The notes under the pieces: model-generated
What the model was told of the DNA's origin: nothing
Databases searched by the model: none
Seen by the model: only the letters and a program-made list of their open reading frames with translations
DNA from: Candidatus Melainabacteria bacterium
Lineage (GTDB): Bacteria > Cyanobacteriota > Vampirovibrionia > Obscuribacterales > Obscuribacteraceae
DNA length: 7,776 bases
Assembly: GCA_016209785.1 (NCBI GenBank)
Contig: JACQVM010000238.1
Location: 1 to 7,776 of the forward strand
Reading direction: 5' to 3'
In this document: one piece after another, positions 1-5,513 of the stretch
How positions within the stretch are numbered: the first letter of the stretch is position 1
How the letters are laid out: each line of letters opens with the position of its first letter
Position numbers and translations under genes: made by a program

Positions 1-524
1 GCTGCTGCTCTTCTTAGTGAGATTAGCACACGTTTCATACCAAAGGCTCGCATGCAAGTTGAAGTATCGGGGTGTTCGTACACTTTGGATTCTAGTGCGC
101 CAATGTCGTCGGAAATGACGTCTAGCAATGGCTGGAATTGATCGCAGACGAAGTCCATCAGTGCATGCAGTAGTTGATCTGAGGTTTGGTAAATATGACT
201 AGAGGCAATCTTGTTTTTTACGTGGGCAACAGTCCTGCTTTCACCAATAGCTACCGTAACAACAAAGTTTTTCGCAGCAAAGACACATAGTTTGCCAATG
301 ATGAGAGTTTCGTCTTCGACATTGAAGTGCAGGGTGTTGAGTACCAGGAAGAGGTGGTTTCCATAATCGTCTAACTTTGCTCGCTGAGAGGGGCTAACAC
401 AGTCCTCGAGTGCCAAGGGGTGAAGCTCATATTGTGGCGCTAAAACTACAAGCTCGGGATCATCTGGATCATCAAAGTGGTGCCAGCGCAGTTCCGGGGC
501 GTCTATGATTATCTCTTCGGGCAT
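1..524 (-). CDS. CorA-family divalent-cation transporter, N-terminal part (cut by left edge)
   Basis: Reading leftward from an ATG at 524, 174 codons stay open to the window edge, so the C-terminus is missing. The protein resembles the cytoplasmic funnel domain of CorA Mg2+/Co2+ channels. Visible marks are a Trp in the ELRWHHFDDP stretch near residue 14, the hallmark LHPLALEDC-type segment (about residues 35-42) followed by QRAKLDDYGNHLFLVL (48-62), the strand pair ending in KNFVVTVAIGES (85-96), and a helical region with a DFVCDQFQPLLDVI-type segment (124-137) leading into the stalk helix. The two membrane helices and the GMN selectivity motif would lie outside the window. An in-frame TAG lies 30 bases upstream of the ATG, so the start is the ATG or a TTG two codons before it; neither has a clear Shine-Dalgarno. 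The family call is firm; Mg2+ versus Co2+ or Zn2+ specificity cannot be judged. Confidence 0.9.
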   Translation of the reverse strand, partial: MPEEIIIDAPELRWHHFDDPDDPELVVLAPQYELHPLALEDCVSPSQRAKLDDYGNHLFLVLNTLHFNVEDETLIIGKLCVFAAKNFVVTVAIGESRTVAHVKNKIASSHIYQTSDQLLHALMDFVCDQFQPLLDVISDDIGALESKVYEHPDTSTCMRAFGMKRVLISLRRAA

Positions 525-667
525 GCTCAAGAAGGTCTTGTCGCAAGGAAACTATTGGACTACACTCGATGTGCCCCAATCTCCAGGACTATTAACCTGA
601 CAAAAGCAGAATGGCTCTTGGCAAGTGGGTTGTGAGCTGTAAAATTGACTGGAACAAGCTTTTGTTT
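525..667. other. Intergenic gap, no recognised feature
   Basis: This 143-bp stretch separates the small membrane-protein gene from the CorA gene, both on the minus strand. I see no convincing promoter, hairpin followed by T-run, or RNA gene. A 70-codon plus-strand ORF begins at 611 but has no ribosome binding site and no recognisable protein features. Confidence 0.4.
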
Positions 668-973
668 TCAAGATGGACGTTTACGCCGTGGGCTAGCAGC
701 ACCAGCAGCAGAAAGCTTGTTAGGAAATTGATAAATGTTGCTGGCAGACAGAGTATTTCGTTTTGCTACAGCAAGATTGGAACTTTTTTGTTTACCTCTG
801 ACGAGCTTTCCACCAGTGTTTAACTCATAGCCGGCAGTTATGCTCCAGAAGCTCCAAGCTAGTCCAGCCAACACAAAAGCAAGAAGCAATTGCAGCCAAT
901 CAAGGCAAGTCAGCAAAAAACAAATAGTTGCAGTTGCCAAGGCGGTAGCAACTGTATATGCATGGGAACCCAT
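668..973 (-). CDS. Small hypothetical membrane protein (101 aa)
   Basis: I do not recognise a family. The predicted product has two adjacent hydrophobic stretches, about residues 7-23 and 27-45, separated by a short turn containing Asp25. This suggests a helical hairpin in the inner membrane or a single long Trp-rich anchor. The remainder (50-101) is polar and basic, ending in SPRRKRPS, which by the positive-inside rule would place the tail in the cytoplasm. The ATG at 973 is preceded by AGGG at 979-982 (minus strand) with a 5-base spacer, a modest Shine-Dalgarno. It lies between the 172-aa secreted-protein gene (114 bp upstream) and corA (143 bp downstream), all on the same strand, but the gaps are too wide to claim an operon. 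It competes with a 70-codon plus-strand ORF (611-823) that shows no protein-like features. The case for a real gene rests on the hydrophobic pattern and the weak ribosome site. Confidence 0.5.
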   Translation of the reverse strand: MGSHAYTVATALATATICFLLTCLDWLQLLLAFVLAGLAWSFWSITAGYELNTGGKLVRGKQKSSNLAVAKRNTLSASNIYQFPNKLSAAGAASPRRKRPS

Positions 974-1086
974 ACAAGCCCTACAAAGTATTTATTGACT
1001 AATGAATATACGATACAGCGCACATAGATATGGTGGATTCTTGAGATCCAACGGTTTAATCAAGCAAGAGTTTATTTAGACTTAAG

Positions 1087-1605
1087 TTAGTGGGACTCAG
1101 GTGCTGTGATTACTTGTTGTGTCTTGCTGCTTTGCCATGTGGAGCCATCCCTGTATCGGATGACCAACACCCTGATCTTAACTTCGGTGGTTTTTGGGTT
1201 GACTTTCTCGTGTCGCCACTTTTCGGAAGATGAGCCTCCTGGGGCAATTTGGGCAACATGTCCTGCGTGCAGGGTGCCTAAATCGTGACCAGATTCATCG
1301 GTAAAACGTACCCTGAACTTGACTGCTGATATTGGTTTTTCCCCATTGTTGCTGTATTCAATGTAAAGCCTTGCTGCCAGTGGCGCTGCAAAAGGATCAA
1401 GCTCAAATTGGGTACGGGCAGATGAAATAGCTACAGGGCAGCCTGGCTCAGATACAAACTCTGTGGGTACTAATTTGAGTTTGGGAACAGAGTCCATTTG
1501 GGCGATAATTTGAGGTATGCCGAAAGGAAAACCTAACAACAGACCAAAACTTCCCAAGCTCATGAGAATTAGCAAGATCAAGTTTTTGATATGGGCAACC
1601 CTCAT
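1087..1605 (-). CDS. Secreted hypothetical protein, probably beta-sandwich (172 aa)
   Basis: The function is unknown. The N-terminus MRVAHIKNLILLILMSLGSF continues into a hydrophobic run to about residue 30 and a plausible signal-peptidase site IIA|Q after residue 35, so export is likely. The mature part has alternating-hydrophobic strands (for example AARLYIEYSNN at 77-87, AVKFRVRFTDESG at 94-106, EVKIRVLVIRYRDGS at 141-155). The order 'strand, NNGEKPI, strand, G-T-L-H-A-G, IAPGGSS, strand' resembles Ig-like/FxLYD-type extracellular beta-sandwich domains; this is inference from pattern, not a match. The start is chosen at the ATG at 1605 because AAGGAGG lies at 1615-1621 with a 9-base spacer; the reading frame stays open to a TTG at 1698, but that extension is not signal-like. 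A later in-frame ATG at 1563 has no ribosome site. Its first 44 bases (or 89 if the neighbour starts at 1517) are antisense to the start of the nucleotidase gene. Confidence 0.75.
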   Translation of the reverse strand: MRVAHIKNLILLILMSLGSFGLLLGFPFGIPQIIAQMDSVPKLKLVPTEFVSEPGCPVAISSARTQFELDPFAAPLAARLYIEYSNNGEKPISAVKFRVRFTDESGHDLGTLHAGHVAQIAPGGSSSEKWRHEKVNPKTTEVKIRVLVIRYRDGSTWQSSKTQQVITAPESH

Positions 1606-3658
1606 TAGTATCTGCCTCCTTATAACTGTCGGTGGGACTTCTGCCCAAGTAGGCGAGCCCCCAAGACCTAATCTACTGCTAACAATCTTACATACCAACG
1701 ACTTGCATGCCCATGATGAACCATTTGAGGAGTATGGGCGGCAGGTTGGTGGAATGGCGAGAATTGGCTATCTCATTCGTGCTATTCGTAAGGACAGGTC
1801 CAATGTATTGGTTATTGATGCTGGAGACATTTTTCAGGGCACGACCTTTTATAAGGTCTATCATGGTGAGGTAGAGGTTGCACTGCTTAACCAAGCAGGC
1901 TATGACATATATACAGTAGGCAACCATGAGTTTGACAATGGCCCAGAAAACTTAGCTAAGCAACTGAAATCAGCAAGGTTTGACATTATCTCGGCTAACT
2001 TGGATGGCTCCTCGGTCCCAGCACTCCAAGATTGCATTAAGCCTTCCGTAGTAAAGGTCGTTGATGGACAACGTGTTGGCTTTGTAGGTGTTATAACACC
2101 TGATTTACAGAAAGATTCGCTTAACTTAAATGGCGTGCATATAAAGGGAGTTGGCCGAACTCTTGCCTGGATTGATCCTATTGCTGCCGAAGTAAATCTC
2201 TTGAAAGCACACGGCATCAACAAGATTATCCTTGTGACTCACGTAGGCTTAGAGCTAGATAGGCAGCTTGCGGCAATGTTGCCCGATGTAGATGCCATCA
2301 TTGGTGGACATAGTCATACGCGGCTAAACAAGCCAATTATTGTTAACCATTCAGACGGATCCAGCACGGTCATAGTCCAAACCGGTTGTTATGGTAGGGC
2401 TCTAGGGAAGCTTGAGTTGGCGTTTGATGTGCACGGGAAAGTCATTCTGTCCCAAACGCGCTCTAAACTGATTAACATTAATCAGGCGATTCCTGAAGCC
2501 CCAGACATAAAGGCATATCTTATGGAAAGGGCTCAGCCACTAAGAAAGCTACAAGAAAGAGTCGTTGGTGTAGCGTTGGATGACTTTGATAACAGATTCT
2601 CGCGCTATCCATGGGATTGTCCAATGGGCAATTTAATCTGCGATGCTTTAGCTGACTCTGGTAGTGCTTACGGAGCAGCCATTTCTTTCCATAATCGTGG
2701 AGGAATAAGAGCCAGAATTGAGCGAGGGCTGATTAATCTAGAAAAGGTTGAGGAGGTCCTGCCGTTTGACAATCATCTTGTCTTTGCCACTGTTCCTGGT
2801 GGCACAATTCTTAAGGCTTTGGAACACAGCGTGTCAGGAACACTTGGTGGACACTTTCTAGATGTGCATGGGTTGAAGATAGCGTACAATCCGAACAAGC
2901 CACCAGGAAGCAGAATTGCCTTTGCTCTGGTGCAAGCGCCTGATGGTCAATGGAACCGGCTTGACGAGCAGTCCACCTACAAAGTTGCACTTAATGATTA
3001 CAACTTTAGTGGTGGCGAGGGTTACGACTTCTCCACCAGCACAGATATGCAAGCTACAAAGCAACGACTAGCGTTGGTTCTTGCTCAATATCTAGCTAAA
3101 CATCAGAAGGTAAAGCCGAGGGGACCATCACGGATAGTCCCAATAACCGACGGACTGCTTGAGGTTGTCTCTGAAAACGGACAGCCATATCTTCAACTTA
3201 AGTGCTTGATACCAGAGCAAAGCGTGATACTAGTAGTAGGTGATGGCCTTGGGGTGGAGCCAATTGCTGACTCGATACCTGTTCCACTAAATCATCCTGT
3301 TATACGTGAGACAAGATTCCCTACAAAAGGCTACAAAACTTCCCTAAACAGCCTACAACACAAAACCGCACACCCTGGGCGTACTAATCCTAGGCCTCAG
3401 GTAGCTGCCATGCAACCAAAAGAAACAAACGATAAGGCTCTACAGGTGAGCCAGCCACATGAGGCAACATATAGGTGGAAGTTACCTCTAACTGACAATA
3501 ATGGCGAGCGCACCGGCTTGCCCAGTACACGAAAGCGGCAATGGGCCTCTGTCATAATCCATCCTCAAAGACAAAGTGGCAATGCAAGAGTGATCATTGC
3601 GGCACCAGTGAATTTAACAACCGGTAGTAATGTTACTGGTAACGTCCCAGCCCCTTAA
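1562..3658 (+). CDS. Secreted 5'-nucleotidase / UshA-type metallophosphoesterase with C-terminal extension
   Basis: Predicted exported enzyme removing phosphate from nucleotides or cyclic nucleotides, usually for phosphate or nucleoside salvage. Numbering here is from ATG 1517 (713 aa). I favour the ATG at 1562 (residue 16, giving 698 aa) because MRISKIKFLIWATLISICLL starts a standard signal peptide, cleaved near TSA|Q at 43/44. The 1517 start would give a long basic n-region; neither start has a well-spaced Shine-Dalgarno. The calcineurin-type domain shows TNDLHAH (metal ligands D62, H64), DAGD (101-104), GNHEFD (N136, catalytic-type H137 and D140), THVG (H242) and GGHSH (H265, H267). The 5'-nucleotidase C-terminal domain shows MGNLICDALAD (370-380), NRGGIRA (393-399), LPFDNHL (415-421) and NFSGGEGYDF (496-505), which hold the usual substrate Arg and base-stacking Phe positions. 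Metal and substrate residues all look intact. About 180 further residues follow the catalytic domains and match nothing I know. Exact substrate (AMP, UDP-sugar, NAD or 2',3'-cNMP) cannot be told. Confidence 0.92.
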   Translation: MRISKIKFLIWATLISICLLITVGGTSAQVGEPPRPNLLLTILHTNDLHAHDEPFEEYGRQVGGMARIGYLIRAIRKDRSNVLVIDAGDIFQGTTFYKVYHGEVEVALLNQAGYDIYTVGNHEFDNGPENLAKQLKSARFDIISANLDGSSVPALQDCIKPSVVKVVDGQRVGFVGVITPDLQKDSLNLNGVHIKGVGRTLAWIDPIAAEVNLLKAHGINKIILVTHVGLELDRQLAAMLPDVDAIIGGHSHTRLNKPIIVNHSDGSSTVIVQTGCYGRALGKLELAFDVHGKVILSQTRSKLININQAIPEAPDIKAYLMERAQPLRKLQERVVGVALDDFDNRFSRYPWDCPMGNLICDALADSGSAYGAAISFHNRGGIRARIERGLINLEKVEEVLPFDNHLVFATVPGGTILKALEHSVSGTLGGHFLDVHGLKIAYNPNKPPGSRIAFALVQAPDGQWNRLDEQSTYKVALNDYNFSGGEGYDFSTSTDMQATKQRLALVLAQYLAKHQKVKPRGPSRIVPITDGLLEVVSENGQPYLQLKCLIPEQSVILVVGDGLGVEPIADSIPVPLNHPVIRETRFPTKGYKTSLNSLQHKTAHPGRTNPRPQVAAMQPKETNDKALQVSQPHEATYRWKLPLTDNNGERTGLPSTRKRQWASVIIHPQRQSGNARVIIAAPVNLTTGSNVTGNVPAP
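1615..1621 (-). promoter_or_regulatory. Strong Shine-Dalgarno (AAGGAGG) for the 172-aa secreted protein
   Basis: On the minus strand AAGGAGG precedes the ATG at 1605 by 9 bases. It decides the start of this gene over the longer open frame to 1698. The site lies inside the signal-peptide codons of the nucleotidase on the plus strand, where it is read as part of the Ile-Cys-Leu-Leu codons. Confidence 0.75.
3113..3655 (+). other. Nucleotidase C-terminal extension, unknown region
   Basis: Residues about 533-713 (numbered from ATG 1517) follow the point where UshA-type enzymes normally end. The first part (to about 600) looks beta-rich, with runs such as QPYLQLKCLI and QSVILVVGDGLG. The middle (about 601-650) is basic and rich in Gln, Asn, Thr and Pro, like a disordered linker. 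The end contains another strand-like pair (RQWASVIIHP, NARVIIAAPVNL) before a low-complexity tail ending NVTGNVPAP. It could be a binding, surface-attachment or oligomerisation module. No LPxTG plus hydrophobic tail, choice-of-anchor motif or membrane helix is seen. Confidence 0.55.
3620..3640. other. Weak hairpin in the convergent gene overlap
   Basis: ACCGGTA (3620-3626) and TACTGGT (3634-3640) can form a 7-bp stem with one G-T wobble around a 7-base loop. It sits on the shared ends of the nucleotidase and TPR genes and spans the TPR stop codon. Neither side is followed by a convincing T-run, so it is at best a weak bidirectional terminator and may be chance. Confidence 0.2.
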
Positions 3659-4793
3659 GAAGTTGATTGAGATTTTGTTGTGCCTCAGTGTAGTCAGACT
3701 TTAGCTTCAATGCTTGCCTGTACTCGGCTTCCGCAAGATCAATTTTGCCCAGCTTTGAGTAGGCTGCACCTAGATTATTGTGGGCTTTGGCATTTTTTGA
3801 ATCTAGCCTGATTGCAGCTTGATAATGTCCTACAGCTAGCGTGAGCCGGCCTTGTTTTTGATAAAGCACCCCTAAATTGTAGTGAGCATCGGCAAAGTTA
3901 GGATCAATTTTTAAAGCTTTCCTGTATTCCTCATAAGCTTTCTTGAGATCTCCTTGATTGAAGTAAGTAATTCCAAGACTTACGTGAGCTTGAGCATAGC
4001 CCAGGTTGCATTGGGCTTCCGGATAATTAGGATCAATCTTCAGTGCAGCTTGATACTCAGCAATGGACTCAGGATATTTTCCCAGTGCTGCATAAGCTAC
4101 ACCTAAATTGTTGTGAGCTTCGATATACTTAGGATTGAAGGTAAGTGCTAACTTGTATTCTTCAACTGCACGTTCAAGATCTTTGCCTTGATGATAAAAG
4201 CGTCCAAGACTGTAATGGATGGTTGCATTCTGGGGATCCAGCTTCAGCGCCTTATGATAAGAGTCAAGAGCTTTATCTAAAGCACCCTCATGTTCGTAGC
4301 AGAGTGCCAGATTGTACTGGCACTCTGCATGTTTTGAATTATGTCTAGCTACTTCTTCCAGCAAACGCTCTGCTTGCCGGAAATTGCCGTCATCTAGATA
4401 AGCAACACCCAAATTGTACCGGGCGTCCGTCAGTCCAGGCTCAGATTCTAAAGCCTTTTGATACTCAAGCTTAGCTAGCTGCAGTTTGTTTTGGTGATGA
4501 TAAATCTTGCCTAAAAGATTGTGAGCTTTGGCATATTCAGGCTGGCTGGAAAGCAGTGTTTGTAGATAACTTGCTGCATCACCAAACTGTCCTTTAAGGT
4601 AAGCACGTTCTGCTTGCTCATAAAAATGTGCTGCACTACCAGGGCTAGCAGTCCCAGGAGATTTTTTTGCTGGTGCAGCACCTTGTTGATCTGACTGGGC
4701 TAAACAAGGCTTGGCTACAACCAGCACAACAATACTAGCAAGGATATTTAAATGGTACATACCAATACGGAAGGTACTTAGCAATGTTTTCAA
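3633..4793 (-). CDS. Secreted TPR-repeat protein with nine TPRs (386 aa)
   Basis: Probable periplasmic or surface-exposed protein-interaction scaffold. A signal peptide (residues 1-32, hydrophobic ILASIVVLVVA, cleavage CLA|Q) is followed by an Ala/Pro/Ser/Lys linker to about 53. Nine 34-residue TPR units follow, at about 54-87, 88-121, 122-155, 156-189, 190-223, 224-257/258, 268-301, 302-335 and 336-369, with the usual LG..Y, A..Y/F and A..DP positions and a final capping helix EAQQNLNQLLKGLG. Between units six and seven a 9-residue partial repeat (EAQCNLGYA, 259-267) breaks the register. The start is a TTG at 4793: AAGGAG at 4801-4806 on the minus strand is 7 bases upstream. An in-frame ATG at 4760 would also leave a hydrophobic signal but lacks a comparable site. 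The final 26 bp overlap the nucleotidase stop region tail-to-tail. The partner is unknown; TPR family assignment is certain, specific role is not. Confidence 0.93.
   Translation of the reverse strand: MKTLLSTFRIGMYHLNILASIVVLVVAKPCLAQSDQQGAAPAKKSPGTASPGSAAHFYEQAERAYLKGQFGDAASYLQTLLSSQPEYAKAHNLLGKIYHHQNKLQLAKLEYQKALESEPGLTDARYNLGVAYLDDGNFRQAERLLEEVARHNSKHAECQYNLALCYEHEGALDKALDSYHKALKLDPQNATIHYSLGRFYHQGKDLERAVEEYKLALTFNPKYIEAHNNLGVAYAALGKYPESIAEYQAALKIDPNYPEAQCNLGYAQAHVSLGITYFNQGDLKKAYEEYRKALKIDPNFADAHYNLGVLYQKQGRLTLAVGHYQAAIRLDSKNAKAHNNLGAAYSKLGKIDLAEAEYRQALKLKSDYTEAQQNLNQLLKGLGRYQ
3993..4019 (-). repeat. Partial TPR remnant (9 codons) between TPR6 and TPR7
   Basis: These 27 bases encode EAQCNLGYA, which matches the opening of a TPR helix A (compare EAHNNLGVA in TPR6) and is followed at once by another helix-A start, QAHVSLGITY. 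It looks like the stub of a repeat most of which was lost by in-frame recombination, or a short duplication. Confidence 0.6.
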
Positions 4794-4800
4794 TGACTTG

Positions 4801-4806
4801 CTCCTT
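4801..4806 (-). promoter_or_regulatory. Shine-Dalgarno (AAGGAG) for the TTG-started TPR gene
   Basis: AAGGAG on the minus strand with a 7-base spacer to TTG at 4793. This good match and spacing is the main reason for accepting the non-ATG start over the internal ATG at 4760. Confidence 0.7.
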
Positions 4807-4813
4807 CATGTCA

Positions 4814-4829
4814 ATCCATAATTATGGAT
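4814..4829. promoter_or_regulatory. Perfect 16-bp palindrome in divergent intergenic region, candidate operator
   Basis: ATCCATAATTATGGAT is its own reverse complement over 16 bases. It lies between the two divergently transcribed TPR genes, 20 bp upstream of the TTG start at 4793 and 70 bp upstream of the GTG at 4900. A dimeric regulator could bind here and affect either gene, in particular the minus-strand one whose leader it would occupy. AT-rich palindromes of this size also arise by chance, and no regulator is encoded in the window. Confidence 0.35.
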
Positions 4830-4899
4830 CGTAAGGTAGTTGCACATAGTTCTTGTACTTAGTTACCGCTTAGGCTCATACTAAGGGACAATAGGGACC

Positions 4900-5496
4900 G
4901 TGAACTATATGCAGAAAAAACACTTAATATCTTGCTTTTGTTGGCTGACAACCCTTGTGGCTGTAATATGCGCTTGCTTGCCCGTGCTGCTGGAATTTCC
5001 TGGATACGCGAAGACTGCTAAGGCAGCAAAGAGATCTACCGTGGGCACAGACGATCCTGGGTGTCTGAGTTGTGTTTCTCAGGCTGCCTCAATGTTTGCT
5101 ATGGGCAAGAGCAAGGAAGCTGCAGAACTGTTGCGCTTGTGGTCTAATCGTTGTCCCCATAACGCACAGCTCCATCTTTTGCTTTCAACTATCTATATGC
5201 GCTTGGGACCTCAATTGGACCAGGCTGAGGTAGCAGCTAGCCAGGCTGTGAGTTTATTGCCAGAGTCTGTGGCAGCCCACCTGCAATATGCCCTGGTGCT
5301 TTCAGCTAACAAGAAAGACATTGAGGCTATCGGAGAGTTTAAGAAGGTAACTGAACTTGATCCACTCAGTTATGAAGCATGGTCAAGTCTTGCCAACCTA
5401 TACAGCGAGCTACAGGAGGATGATTTAGCACGTCAGTGCGCAATGAAGGCCTCAGACCTTGAACCATCGAGGAAACCCAACTTTGTTAAACCTTAA
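4900..5496 (+). CDS. Small secreted TPR-repeat protein (198 aa)
   Basis: Likely exported TPR protein. The N-terminus has Lys6-Lys7 followed by a long Cys-rich hydrophobic segment (about 9-31) and a possible signal-peptidase site GYA|K after residue 37; an uncleaved anchor is also possible. Four TPR-like units follow: about 56-89, 90-124 (35 residues), 125-158 (best match, ending FKKVTELDPLSY) and 159-192 (EAWSSLANLYSELQEDD...). A CxxC pair (Cys55, Cys58) lies just ahead of the first repeat, with Cys85 at its end. The frame opens with GTG at 4900; an ATG three codons on (4909) is an equal candidate. Two AGGGAC copies (4884-4889, 4893-4898) sit upstream, neither at ideal spacing. Transcription diverges from the nine-TPR gene, and the aldehyde dehydrogenase begins 17 bp downstream, so a two-gene operon is plausible. 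The binding partner is unknown. Confidence 0.85.
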   Translation: MNYMQKKHLISCFCWLTTLVAVICACLPVLLEFPGYAKTAKAAKRSTVGTDDPGCLSCVSQAASMFAMGKSKEAAELLRLWSNRCPHNAQLHLLLSTIYMRLGPQLDQAEVAASQAVSLLPESVAAHLQYALVLSANKKDIEAIGEFKKVTELDPLSYEAWSSLANLYSELQEDDLARQCAMKASDLEPSRKPNFVKP

Positions 5497-5513
5497 AAAT
5501 GTAACCCAACAAA

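Noticed and set aside
611..823. 70-codon plus-strand ORF starting with ATG
   Set aside because: No ribosome binding site, no recognisable domain or membrane pattern, and it overlaps a better minus-strand candidate.
974..1086. Searched for RNA genes or a terminator between the two minus-strand genes
   Set aside because: No cloverleaf, conserved RNA motif or hairpin with T-run could be seen.
1606..1698. N-terminal extension of the minus-strand secreted protein to a TTG at 1698
   Set aside because: The extension is not signal-like and would bury the hydrophobic segment internally; AAGGAGG at 1615-1621 clearly serves the ATG at 1605.
1670..1698. Possible promoter for the minus-strand secreted protein: TTGGTA, 17 bases, TAGATT
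   Set aside because: Only 4 of 6 matches in each box; such pairs are frequent by chance, so it is not listed as a feature.
3506..3535. LPSTR in the nucleotidase tail as a possible sortase signal
   Set aside because: It is not LPxTG, lies about 40 residues before the end, and no hydrophobic segment follows.
4145..4348. 67-codon plus-strand ORF inside the TPR gene
   Set aside because: Antisense shadow of the repeat coding sequence; no ribosome site or domain.
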